Positions 49,601 to 60,484 of a stretch of 64,000 bases of DNA are shown here, piece after piece. Under the pieces are notes generated by a model that was not told the origin of the DNA, made no database searches, and saw nothing but the letters and a program-made list of their open reading frames with translations. A program made the translations under genes and the position numbers. The stretch comes from Acholoe squamosa (lineage: Eukaryota; Annelida; Polychaeta; Phyllodocida; Polynoidae): assembly GCA_949317995.1 (NCBI GenBank), contig OX439039.1, positions 14,995,282-15,059,281 of the forward strand, read 5' to 3'. Numbering within the stretch: the stretch's first letter is position 1; each line of letters opens with the position of its first letter.

Positions 49601-50537
49601 GTGGTATTTCAAAATGGCATACCTTTGCACCCAATCAATTGATTTTCAAGATCTAAAAAAGGTTGTTATTGGCTCTCTCTACAGCCTGGCAACTTCTTGT
49701 GAGTGCTAGAACATTTCTGCCTCCGCTAGAATATTTCTGCAGGAGCAAGAATATATTTGCAGATAAAAAAGTCATTTGTGCATGGCCTTTCCAGGGCTCT
49801 GTAGTACGAGCCTCCTCCGACAACCTACCATCTGAACAACCTTCTTGTAGCCACAAGAATATGTTTGCGGGAGCACGAGTAGTTATAGGCCCTATATTTG
49901 TGGACAAACATTTATGTTATTGTCCTTTACGGGCCTCCGTAGATCAGAGAGGTGAACGCTCGGGACGCACGCGCCTATCGTCAACCATATAATGATAAAT
50001 GTCATAAAGGGCCACCTTGTGTCATATAATTCTCGACAGGTGTGAGCCCAGGCCTGCTATTAGCCATATATTTCAATGTCATCTTAAAAATTACCATCTC
50101 ATTAATACATTCCGAATTGGCTACAATATGCGCCCTTGCGGCTCATTTGTGAAATTAGATAATGTAAATGGCGCCACTACGTTACCTGTCTGCACGAAGA
50201 TTTGTTCATACATAATAGCGACGAAAAAGAGTAGTTTTTGCTTCTCGCTATATAAAGTAAAATACATAGTAACCTGATGTACATTAAATGAAGTCACACC
50301 TCGTATTATACGGTGTGACTTATACGCAAGGAAATGGTATGGCGCCTTAGATACAAGATATCGCTCAAGTATTTTAAAATAGTTTAGATTTATACAATGG
50401 AAATAAAGGGGAATAAAAGAAAATAACTCACGCTTTGCTGACTGTAGAGCTCTGATATCCTTAGCAGCAGGAAAGAAACCAAATACACTCTCCTCCTTTA
50501 CCGAAGGTCCATGTTTTCTCTTAGATTTATCCAACAT
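46456..50537 (-). CDS. Three-exon gene, uncharacterised 214-aa protein
   Basis: Coding exons are 50537-50432, 48629-48272 and 46636-46456. Introns (1802 and 1635 bp) start GT and end AG, in phases 1 and 2, and join without a stop. Exon 1 starts at an ATG with A at -3, and an in-frame TGA lies 11 codons upstream, so this is the likely true start. The protein begins MLDKSKRKHGPSVKEE. Residues about 36-150 are Ser/Pro/Gly/Arg-rich and probably disordered. The last 59 residues are aromatic-rich (6 Tyr, 5 Phe, 2 Trp), include FYVHPEWLSEGL, and end in FRYGWP. I see no signal peptide, membrane segment or known motif and do not recognise the family. Exons 2 and 3 are more GC-rich than the introns, as expected of coding sequence. 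Both introns carry transposon-like inserts. An ATTAAA (46084-46089, minus) could serve for polyadenylation. The gene structure is well supported; its function is unknown. Confidence 0.75.
46855..47045 (+). repeat. Dispersed repeat shared with 57825-57995
   Basis: Common words in order: CTGGAAGTGGGTGTTA, AAGGTACCCATCATG, TATGTCTT, CAAACAGC, AAAATGGC, CCATACT. Same orientation, about 75% similar by eye. It lies in intron 2 of the 214-aa gene. Confidence 0.65.
47633..48124. mobile_element. Motif-field TIR element C (CCCAGTGGGCAC)
   Basis: The ends CCCAGTGGGCACA and TGTGCCCAGTGGG are flanked by TA on both sides. Almost all of the interior is variants of TCAACATTGA/TCAATGTTGA on both strands, including ATTGTTTCAACATTGTTG. 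Similar CCCAGTGGGCAC elements are, as I recall, widespread in fish and marine invertebrates. It lies in intron 2 of the 214-aa gene. Confidence 0.8.
48272..48629 (-). CDS. Exon 2 of the 214-aa gene
   Basis: 358 nt between acceptor TTGTCACTCAG|AA and donor ATAGG|GTGAGG. The first two bases complete a Gln codon with exon 1 and the last two are completed by exon 3 to give Gly. It encodes WESVKSLLSLMRKQDG, then a low-complexity basic region with RRLADHENEGENKK, and ends FKNYTLI. The overlapping plus-strand ORFs here are antisense shadows. Confidence 0.75.
48765..48935. repeat. Minisatellite of AAATCGACA units
   Basis: About five imperfect units of about 30-37 bp, AAAATCGACACAGTGACATG plus GACATTTCTT. 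Located in intron 1 of the 214-aa gene. A single related unit occurs near 58215-58230. Confidence 0.8.
49491..49801. mobile_element. Motif-field TIR element E (CAGAGCCCTGGAA)
   Basis: CAGAGCCCTGGAATATGG on the left and, complemented, CAGAGCCCTGGAAAGGCC on the right, with TA flanks. The interior repeats a GCACCCGCAAAAATAATG / GCTAGAATATTTCTGC pattern, alternating in orientation. It lies in intron 1 of the 214-aa gene. The ORFs across it are explained by this repetition. Confidence 0.7.
50432..50537 (-). CDS. Exon 1 of the 214-aa gene
   Basis: 106 nt: 35 codons plus one base. The splice donor is AAAGC|GTGAGT, close to the animal consensus. It encodes a Lys-rich N-terminus followed by SVFGFFPAAKDIRALQSAK. 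Reading through the donor gives a longer 138-residue ORF, but that tail is AT-rich intron sequence. Confidence 0.72.
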
Positions 50538-50689
50538 GTTGTATGTGACACACTCCCAAACTCTAACTCACAAACACAGGCTGGGGAACAATACACAGTG
50601 AGGTCTACAGCTATAGGTACCATGCACTATCACAAATACAAGCAATTGAGCTGTACATGAACCTGGGTCAACTCTTGCAGTCCCACATA

Positions 50690-50910
50690 GCACATTAATA
50701 CATGATGCCCTTGAAGTCTTAATTGGCGCATGAATACATCACTGGTGAGTAACTCACCAGTGATGTATTCATACATCACACCAACACCATTGGGGTTGGG
50801 TATATCCTCATGTGGCGGCATGATGCACCAATGTAGTGCTGGTGAGTAGACTCGCCAGCAGTGCATTGGTGCATCATGACGACCAAGGAGCATAACTTGG
50901 AGGCATCATG
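50690..50910. repeat. Double-hairpin family member (well preserved)
   Basis: Hairpin 1 at 50731-50769: GAATACATCACTGGTGAGT against its exact complement, one base between. Hairpin 2 at 50818-50878: arms GCATGATGCACCAATG and AGTGCTGG with two mismatches. It is framed by ATACATGATGCCC on the left and GGCATCATGTTATCC on the right. Just upstream of the 214-aa gene. Confidence 0.75.
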
Positions 50911-51239
50911 TTATCCTTAAAGGGGCAGTGCCTTGGTGAGAGCTCATGGTGTAGTGCCTGCTATCAGGAGTAGGCTCATTAGCTGACCAAGCGTCTCAGG
51001 TAACCCATATCAGGCCCTGCTGCACTAACCTGGCCACTTATTAACCATCTGAAGGCGGCTTAAGTATGTGTGCATCGAGCACATTGGTCGCCATGAGGGG
51101 GGGGGGGGCAGTGGGTTTGCATCTGGATGCGTACAAAAAGTTTTTACCCCCCACTCTCCTATTGACATTGATTGAGGGTCAAGACTTATTTGAACCAACA
51201 TGAAGAGACGAAAATCGTGCACACACGCACCATTTTAAC

Positions 51240-51402
51240 CTATAGATAGTAAGGTGTGGGCTTTTTCATGGAAAACGGGTAAAATTATTTTGTCCACCCC
51301 CACCACAGGGGTTGAAAAGGTTTTGACACCCCCCCCCCGTAAAGGGGTCGAAAAGATTTCGCCCCCCCCCTCCCGTTGTTGAAAAATGATCACTTCCTTA
51401 GT
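51240..51402 (-). repeat. Inverted copy of the same repeat
   Basis: On the minus strand: CTAAGGAAGTGATCATTTTT, CAACAACGGGAGGGGGG, then TTTTCGACCCC and TTTTCAACCCC tandem blocks with G runs. Related to 10372-10495 and 14402-14460. Confidence 0.55.
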
Positions 51403-52114
51403 GGCCTTACAGTCGGTAACCACATTAGTTAACCTCCATCATTGTTCTATAGAGAGCCAGTTGGACGTACATAAGGAGGTGTGTGACTGATCCTAAAAGG
51501 ACTTATAAGATCATTTCAATACCATTCTCTACATGAATACATCTATAGAGTGATTGAATTGTATATGTGTGGGAAGTTATGCCCTATATTGTGGTCTTAC
51601 ACCATAAGGTGTCGTGTTCCCATGGGTTTAAAAGGGGAGGATCTTATTATTGGAAATAGACAATCGTCATCTCAATGAACGTCATAAAAAACAAAATCAA
51701 AATGACAAATGAATGATGAGGAGAAAAGATCAGAGATATCCAGCTCCTTTAATAGTATCTATGGGTTCAAGGTTATAACCCATCTGACTTTGTGGCCAGT
51801 AACCAGGTACATGTGTAGGACCCCCTGAGCCGCGTGGGTGTAATTCCAGTCTAATTGTGTCCCAATGGTAAGTAGTAGATAAGCTATGGGTTAACCTGGT
51901 TAAACCCATAGTTTATCTGCTTTAAACCACGGTCCAGGTTTGGCACACCTAGCGTATATGGGAGACATTTCTATACACCAGGTTATGTGATATATTCAGA
52001 GTGTGATTCTTTTGCTCTAAGGTGTAGCCATGGTTAAAATGATCAACCCACAATCGTCCTCAAAGCGCCAGCTCTCACAAGCCACAAGGGAAATCATGTC
52101 TGCCTTTAAAGCCC

Positions 52115-52340
52115 ATGCACTGTTTTAATACATCATGCCCCATCTGTCAGCATTATGCATTAATTGCAGCCCTGGTGAGGTACCTCCTCATGCCTGCATG
52201 CATACTTCATACTGAGCCCTCAGGACTGTGTGAAAACCATAGTGCAAGTTACTTGCATATATTATAGAGCTCTGCATTCATGCATCATGACAGCTAATGG
52301 GCATGATGCATGAATGCATTAGCGGCCATTGAAGGGTTAT
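52115..52340. repeat. Double-hairpin family member
   Basis: Left part: CCTTTAAAGCCCATGCAC, TTAATACATCATGCCC, ATTGCAGCCCTGGTGAGGTA. Right part: TTCATGCATCATGACAGC and GGGCATGATGCATGAATGCA, then CCATTGAAGGG. The core of hairpin 2 is replaced or expanded. Confidence 0.55.
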
Positions 52341-54208
52341 ATATGGGTAAATGAATAATCTGATACCAGGAAACGATACTCCACATAGTAAAAGCCAGGC
52401 CTTGAAATTAACCTTTTGTCCAGCGATAGGAGTTTCTTCCTAATATAAGTCTACTATTGAGTTGCAAGAGTTACTAACAATTGTAGGGAGCAGTGTGGCA
52501 TGTAAGATAAATACACTTGTTATGAAAGTTTCAATCACCAATGTTTTCAGTAAGTTAAGATTAAATATTTGACAATGAAATTTTACATTGCCTCTCAAAA
52601 TTCAATTTGAAGTTTCATATCAAAGTTTCGGTTTTCTGCTTGATGCACAGGTTTTCTGCTTGATGTTAACTTGATGAGGCTACGTGTCCTGAGATAACAC
52701 TGAGTTGTGAACAACGCCTATGCTACTATGTAAGTATTTTATGTATATGGTGAACATCATTAATTAAACACAGCAGCTTTAATTCAGAATATAATCACAT
52801 GAATTATAGGAGTTTAGATATTATAGAGTCCTTGGTAAGGCGTGGCGAGTGTGTGAGAATGTGCCCTTGTGACCCTAATATAGTTTCAACCCCCAACCCC
52901 TCTCAACTCAAGAAACGGGATCCCCAATGATTAAGGATGACATTGTTATGCCTCCTCCCCCGAAGCAGTGGTATAAGTAAAGATAACTCCCGACGTTGCA
53001 GTATATGTAATATTTGACCATTGACCCCAATATTTGCTCAGCAACAGTGGGGGCGTCTATACTTCTGACATATGTGGGCTAGATTTTCTGGCCAGGTACA
53101 ATTGGCATTTTTCACACTTTTGTATGCTTATGCACCTACAGAATTAAAACCTATGAACCAATATCCTGCTTTTTGGTCCTAATTGGAAGGAAACACCATA
53201 ATCTTTCAAATACATGTACTCTCTTGCATATCCAACCATAATATCTGAATTAGTTGGCTTCCAAAGTTGAAAAATGGTGAAAAAAATCAAATTAAATTTT
53301 GACAAAAAAGCAGGTTTTTTTTTTACAGCCCTGGCATATATCCCAGAGGTGTTCCAGAAACTCAGATATAGCTTTTTGTCATTGATATCTGTTGTGTTAA
53401 TGATTCAGAAGGTTTTTGGGTATTGTAGAGCATAAGTATTTGTTCGTGTAACATTCAGTGTAAAATGAATTACTCTGCTCAGAATTGAGGGGCACTAGGG
53501 TGGTTAAGCTGCTGCAAAGATTTTTTTGCTGTAGCCTGAAGTCTTCCTCTTATACCACAGTCATCCCTTGAGCACTATTAAATAACATTTGTACCATAAG
53601 TCTTCCCATAAGTGTGTTTTATACACTGTAATATTAAAAAAGGGTCCGTCTGACAGATAAAGTCTGAATTTTAGGGTCATTACAAGCTAATGCTGTGCTG
53701 AGTTGGTGGTCCATTAGATTATGATGAACATTATTTCTTAGAGTAGGCATGTTGAACTTAATGTAGATTGATTTTAATGAGTATTTAAGCATTTTCTAGA
53801 GAACTAGAGGGAAAATACCATTTCTGACAAGAATTTTCATTTTTTCATAAGATGGCTGAATTTCATCAGCCTATATCTCAAAAGATTTTTGAACAGTGAT
53901 GTTTATTCATGAGCTTACTAAACTTGTATACTGTAAGAGCTGGTAAACAAAATTAGAAGTTTCTGTGGTGTATATATTGGTAACAAAATCATATTACTGT
54001 TTAAATCTGTCGGATTGACACAAAAAGTGACAAATTGTTATCACACAGCTATAAAAATGGAACCGGTAGGGATAACTGTGTATAATTGGTGGTTTTCCAA
54101 GGAGCCAAGACATTGTTCTTTCAATTTGTAATAAAGTGATTATTTCTTTTTCTGAATTTCATATTTGGGGCCTTCTCAGAAAGATTTGTACGTCCCCAGG
54201 AAATCTGG

Positions 54209-54209
<1 letters not shown>
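52341..54209. other. Non-genic stretch
   Basis: AT-rich, no ORF above 60 codons, no repeats recognised within the window apart from short homopolymers. Confidence 0.5.

Positions 54210-54270
<61 letters not shown>
54210..54270. repeat. (TA)n microsatellite
   Basis: About 30 TA dinucleotides; a shorter run is at 55827-55843. Confidence 0.95.
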
Positions 54271-54274
<4 letters not shown>

Positions 54275-54764
54275 CAGATTCTGGTAATTTGTGAGGAAAG
54301 TTGACATGGCTGTCTGGCATTGCATTCACAGTAGTTGTGAATACTGCACCCAAAGCACTTGTGGTCAGTTGAGCCATTCAGATGCCATAAAATTGTCCCC
54401 ATTTCTATTTGTGTGAAAAATTAACAGTTTCAGTGTGCCATCGCATAATGTGAGGGGCTGCATTATTAAAATAGACAATTTATGGCCCATTTGTTGATTA
54501 GCGCATTGTGGGTGCATGGTTATATTGCACTAGGACATTAGAGTGACACCACATGGCCATTACCAAGATGACATTAAGGGGCATTAATGCATTAACTTTA
54601 TAAAACAGCAGCCCATGCACTGCTGCACGATCGAAGTGACCTTGAGTGCATTATAGGAGTACAGTGCACACCTGAACAAGGTCACAGCTTGTCGATCAAT
54701 CATGTGGGATATTGGAGGCTTTATACTTTTAATCAATGTGATGAAAATGCTAACATGTTTTATA

Positions 54765-54905
54765 AAGACAATAGACGACATTCTTCATGTCTTGACTCTC
54801 TGTTGGACTATAACATACTCTGGTCTCAGGCCTTATAAAGGCCCTCGACCATCGTGCATTATAGTCCAAAAGAGAGTCTTGACATGAAGAATGTCGTCGT
54901 CTATT
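54765..54905. repeat. Long hairpin
   Basis: Arms of about 55 bp: AGACGACATTCTTCATGTC, then GACTCTCTGTTGGACTATAA on the left, mirrored after a CTCAGGCCTTATAAAGGCC centre. Mismatches are few. Short ORFs on both strands are reflections of the palindrome. It may be the hairpin end of a foldback element like those at 9.8 and 60.1 kb. Confidence 0.7.
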
Positions 54906-55432
54906 CTCTTAGTATTTCACAGTGTATAAACCTTGTATATGCAGGGATAGGCAGCTGTCGCCATGTCCATAAAGAGTGGTCACAATGGCCTTGGGGATTT
55001 TCGACAACTATAATATCTGCAGATCTACCTCAATGGGATTTTCAACAGTGAAACAATTATTTCTACTAAAACCAGACTTGTGATACAATCTCAAAGCACT
55101 AGAAAATAAGGTATTTTGCATAAGGGTATCTGGAGGTGCATTTTTGCAGTAACTTATTTTAATACACCCCAGTACAAGTGTACCCAGTACATACTATTGA
55201 AAGGGCTGCAGTATACAGGGCTGTCAGATCTCACACAAGTGGCTTTGTCACTAATCCTTTTTGAAACTGTTACAGGGTCTCACATATGCTTAAGGCGTTT
55301 TCAAGCATTCTTTGGCTGACCAAAACTGAAATAACCTCTCAGAATTTTCCTGGGGGATGTCCCCTCCCTGCCTGCCTGCGGGGGGAGGGCACTTCATATG
55401 TCTTGGTACCACATGAGTGCGGCTGACAAGGC

Positions 55433-55590
55433 CACTTTTTGGGCAAAATCACCCTAACAAAGGTCCTATTTTTAAGAAAAGTTTCCCTAACAAGGGTCTG
55501 ATTTTGAGAAAATCTCCCTAACAAGGCTCTACTTTTGAGTAAAAAGCCTGCATCTCGGGCAAATTTTGCTATTTTTAGAGAAAATTTTCC
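55433..55590. repeat. Short tandem repeat of CCCTAACAAGG units
   Basis: About four units of roughly 37-40 bp, CCCTAACAAGGGTCTGATTT plus TGAGAAAATTT. One more CCCTAACAAGG copy lies at 57089. The minus-strand ORF here is repeat-borne. Confidence 0.7.
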
Positions 55591-56319
55591 CAACAATTAA
55601 CTTAACATTTTTAGTCACTTTCCAAAATGTTGAGCTAGTTCATAGGCATGGAATTCCCCTTCCATAAATGCATTTAAAGGGTAGCTAGAGATGGTCTGCA
55701 AATGCCAGAGAGGTGAACAAGTCAGAGGTACTTGTCATGAAGACTTGTTTATTCCAGCTTACAACAGCAATACATCCAGCAAACTGACAATTACCAATAC
55801 CAACCTTCTCAGGTTTGAGTTGGGTATATATATATATATATATCTTACTACACGATTTCTGTGATTCTGAGTGCTTTTCCTGGATATTCCCATGCACATA
55901 CCTGTAGATATTGCATGGCATGATGCATACATCATGACTGTTGTAAGGCTTATCCAAGGATAACAGGCACTCAGTGTGGTTATCCATGGATAACATGCAC
56001 ACCTTACATTTCGTAATTATGTTACATGTTAAAACCTACAATAATTATATTGCCAAGGAGTGGCCAGAGCTGCCTGACCCATAGCCAAGACAGCGGCATA
56101 CCATATTTCCCCTTGTAAAAAGCCTGGGTTTGTATTAGTACTACCTACTACCTAAACCTCCTTACTAAGTGGCAAATTAACCAGGCCTTATCACGAGGAT
56201 AAACGGTACTGCTGGACATGTTCAAACCAAGCCAGCAGCTGCCGAGTGCCAAGGTGTGTGTACCTTCTTTGCCCCCTCTTTGCATGTTATTGTTGGATAT
56301 CAGTCACAAGTCATGACAT

Positions 56320-56990
56320 ATCCATTAATTACTTGTTCAATAATTTTGACCTTCACCTCAATATTGGGAGTAAGAAGCAATGACAATATACATGACCTTG
56401 GGCAATAGCCATGACAAATACAGAACAAGCAATGATAATTTATGTAACCTTGGTTTGGAAAAGTATCAGTCATAAGTGCCGGGACTATATGTAACCTTGG
56501 TGGGGAACAGTACCAATTATAAGCAATAACAATGTATACAACCTTTGTCAAGGAAGTTGGTAGTGCCAATCAATGGTAATATATATATGGCCCCATTGGG
56601 GAACAGTGATACCAGCTGACAATGATAATACAAACGTTCCCGGTCAAGGACAGAGCCAATAGCAGACATTGGTATTACACAGGTCAAGGACAGAAGGGTA
56701 ACCATCGGCAATAACATATGCTGCCCATGTTCCAAGACAGTGGCAGCTACAAGCAATGATAATGTATACAGCCTTGTTCCAAGAGAGTGTCAATACATAC
56801 TTCCTTGACCATCGTGTCCATAGCAACCAATACACACAGCCTTGGCCAGGAACAGCATCAATAGTGAGGGACACAATGGTAATGTATTCATTTGACTTTA
56901 TGGTTCAAGGACAGGCCATGCATGCTGGTCATCCCAATTACAGGACAGTAGGGTTATATGGGGGGTAGTAACCCAAGGACAGACCAATGT
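56320..56990. repeat. Degenerate tandem array, ~50-bp unit
   Basis: About twelve poorly conserved units. Each has AATGATAATGTATACAGCCT or a variant, then TTGGTCAAGGAACAGT-like sequence; anchors are at 56429, 56525, 56573, 56620, 56665, 56708, 56754, 56820, 56874 and 56983. Overlapping short minus-strand ORFs follow the period and are not genes. Confidence 0.6.
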
Positions 56991-57824
56991 TAATGTATTC
57001 AGGATGGAGAGTACCTGTAGGTCCACTACAATGTGATTTCATTGATCAGATTTTCCTTCCAAAACATGGGGATTTTGGCTGAAAATGCCCTAACAAGGGT
57101 GGACTTTCAAGGGTAAGGGTTATCAGAGGCCCAGCCACACACCCCTATAAAAAAAATTCAAGTGCCCCCTCCCCGGACCTGCCTTTTTTATGCCCACGGC
57201 CAAATTCGTGTCCCCTTTTTCTGAAGGTCCTCCAAGATCTTCAGAAGTGTATTGCCCTAGGATTTCTCACCCAAGAAATCATAGTCTAGAGCTCTCTCTA
57301 TCCGAACAAAATAGGAATCACTCACTGTTGACAGACTGCATAAATCAATGCATCATATGGATTTTCGGCAAGGTGGATGAAGGGAAGCTTTATTGATGAA
57401 GTGGCCATTTATTGTAATGCACATGTAAGCAGTTTTCTCATCAATGAATACCAATGGGCTTAATTCTCCTGGGGCAGAGTTTAACCACCTCTAAACTCAT
57501 CTGCATGTTCACCGCTGACGCCTGATGAGTAGCTCACACCTCTGATCTAAGACCTGCTAGGTCGGGGGGGGGATCATTGGATGGCGATTTGAGAGGCGTG
57601 AGATAGTGGTACATATCAGGGAGTTGTTTCACTAGATGCAATGACAGTTTGCAGTCATTATACTTTTAAGCTATTAATATACTGTGCGATTGTAGGCAGA
57701 CCTGCGACTGCTACATATATATGGGATTCATGGAATTAGTCATAGGGAAATAGGACTATTATTTCCATATGATTAGGAACAATGCAAGCATGACCGCATG
57801 TTGTGGCGACATGCCATGCCAAGA

Positions 57825-57995
57825 GATGATAGGATGGGGACTGGAAGTGGGTGTTATCCAGGGATAAGGTACCCATCATGACATATGTCTTCTCAGTGTA
57901 TTTTACGTCAAACAGCAAAATCAAAATGGCTGACCAATTGGATGTCCATACTAGCGCCTCTAGGGCAAGGCAGCCCTGTCAGACAAGAATCTGGT
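57825..57995 (+). repeat. Dispersed repeat shared with 46855-47045
   Basis: The second copy, slightly shorter. The two ORFs crossing it on opposite strands do not match an ORF in the other copy. Confidence 0.65.
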
Positions 57996-59331
57996 CCTCG
58001 ATTCTGGCGATGTTTAGTGTCAAAATAATGCATAATCTCCTGAGGAAAAAGGTGAATTTCATGCGTTCTACTCATATATTTCATAATGAAAGAAGCTGAA
58101 TATTTCTGGGAAGGAGCCCTAATTATGGTCGGTATGGTTCCCCATTATAAAATCCAACTCAAATCGACATTGCAACAAAAGCCTTCTTGGGTTTCGTAGT
58201 TATTTCTTGAAATCGACATGGGACATGGGAGCTCCGTCAGTGGCCCAAAATCTGTCATACGCAATGGAAAACCAACTCAAGAATTGTAGTAAAATGGCAC
58301 AGAAGGTTTTCAGTATATCTTTAAGGTTTTCTGCCAGGACCATCTGTCATAGAATGTTGTGAAATAGCCTTATAGTCTTATTGGCCGTTCGTGACACTGG
58401 ACCATGGCTTCAGGCCATAATAAAGTATTCCCCATACAATACAATGTATTTAGGTGTTATATAACAGCAAGCAGGCTATCTACATTATGTATAGTGTCTG
58501 CCACAGTGAATAAGAGACCCAGAGTATCCATTCCCATCGATTCTGGGCGTATCCAATTCTGTCTGAAAACCAACATAACTTCCTGCCTGGTTCCATTGGG
58601 ATATTACAACAATAGCGTCATGTGAACAAATTGCGTGGGCTTTTAAAGGCGATCATCAAGCTTCACAAAATATATCTTTGTGAATCTTAGTACATATGCT
58701 AAATCTAATCCTGAAAATATAGGCTCAGTAGTTATTACCCACGTATTTTCAACGTTTGCGAACGTCTTTTTTTTTTTTTTATTAGGTTTCGTATTTTCAA
58801 AAGCGTTTCAAATGTATTTTTGATGTTTTCAATGTTGATAAAATATAAGTTAGGATTTTAAAGGATAAAAATAGGTTTTAACCTAAAATAAAATCTTTCA
58901 TAGAACGTCAAAAAGTTTTTTTAAATGGTACATGTTTTGACATTTTTTTTTTAAAACAAGTTTATTGACCAAAGCTCATGTAGTAGTAACACATTCTACC
59001 GCATTAGACAGAACATGAAAAAAAAAAACAAAAAAAAAAAAAAACACACACACATACAAAGAGAACAAAAACAACAACAATGAAAACAAACAAAGCAGTC
59101 CAGTAGATTTCCTCTGATGAGCATTATTAATTATCAAGAATGTATTATTAACATGTCATGCTAAATATTATTCACAAGTGCAATACAGCTAAGATTATTT
59201 AGGAAGAATGGTTAATAGTAGAATAAACAATACAGTCAGCCATACACAGTTCATTCTGTTGTATCAAATTCACTTGTTCAATGTCCTTACTCAAAACTTG
59301 TTGAGCGAGCTTTAGACAGCAGTCACACAGT

Positions 59332-60100
59332 TTACTTTATACATTTGATAATTTTGGACTTGAACTGATGGATTGTTTCAAGGTGTTGGGTATCAGCATC
59401 TAATTCATCCCAAGCCTGGGAGCCCCGATATAAAGGCCATTCAACTACCAACTCCTTTTTGTCTGCAGCTCGAGTATTTCTCGGGTGGACTATGCAGTTA
59501 TTTGGGTCTGAGGCATACCGGTAGATCAAGCTGACCAAGTGACGTTTTCGCCGAACTGCAAGCCTATCTACTTCACATACTCGATATAATTTGTTCACAG
59601 ACCAGTCACCAACTTTCTGTCTTGTGCAGATTCTCAGGCCATTGTTCTTGTGTACTTGTATGTGCCTCACAAGGTCGACTGGTCCAGAGTCATGTATAAA
59701 GTCACAGTACTCCATTATCGGCACTATTGCCTGTTTGTAGATGAATACACTTTCTTGCTGTGACAGGTACCTTCTACATTTTCTTAACTGGGTTAGCTTT
59801 GCAGCAACTTGGTTGTCCAAGTTCTCTATCTGCTTTTTAAAGGTTAAGTCACGGTCTAACCACAGACCAAGGTATTTGAACTCATTTACGTTACTGAGGA
59901 TTTTATTTTCCATCATTAAATTGACACCTCTGACAAGTTCACACTTGGAGTTAGGCACAAACCACATACATTTTGTTTGCCTAAGTTGGGAGCCTGTTTA
60001 TGCGGAACCAGTCTTCTACTGAATTAAGGTCATTCTGGAGAAGGTCTCTTATCTGATGAGGATTTTTCCCATTGGTTATCAGGACTAGGTCATCGGCATA
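59332..60100 (-). pseudogene. Reverse transcriptase motif C and C-terminal domain
   Basis: It begins directly after the foldback insert with MYADDLVLI (YADD, 60089-60100), followed by LQNDLNSVEDWFRI. A 211-codon ORF (59967-59332) then continues with NEFKYLGLWLDRDLTFKKQI (thumb-like RT region), IYKQAIVPIMEYCDFI and the domain ending HQFKSKIIKCIK before the stop. This C-terminal layout is standard for CR1/Jockey-type elements. A frame change separates the two parts near 59970-60000. Confidence 0.8.
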
Positions 60101-60482
60101 CATAGATAGAACTAAACGACCGTGGTGTACGAGGTGGCCGATCCACCACGAGGGAGTTGTCTCCCCCGAGGGCGTTAGCCCGAGGGGGAGACAACTCCAG
60201 AGGGGTGGATCAGCCACCGAGGGCACCAGGGGAGTTTAGTTCTATATTTATTTTATGTTTTTAGAGTCTTTAATTAACTGAAAATTAACAAAATCCGTTA
60301 CCGTAGTCCCCCGTACGAGCGGCGGTCCGCCATTTTGAATGTTTACATGCACCCAGAACGAGGCTGCAGTGGTGGATCTGCCGCTGTGGTGGATCGACAC
60401 ACGTTACGCCACTGGGGGTGTGGCGATCGACGGCGCAATGCTATCTCTACGGGAAGAAGTTATTCACATAAAATAAAATATG
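60101..60482 (+). mobile_element. Foldback element inserted in the LINE
   Basis: A hairpin at 60106-60246 has arms that pair around GGGCGTTAGCCC and include GGAGTTGTCTCCCCC and its complement, closed outside by ATAGAACTAAAC and GTTTAGTTCTAT. It is followed by an internal inverted pair ATATTTATTTTATG (60243-60256) and CATAAAATAAAATAT (60467-60481). It separates RT motif B from YADD, so it entered after the LINE. It shares layout and short motifs (CCCCGT near the centre, GTTTACA, GCCAT) with the element at 9826-10210. No ORF. Confidence 0.75.
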
Positions 60483-60484
60483 GG

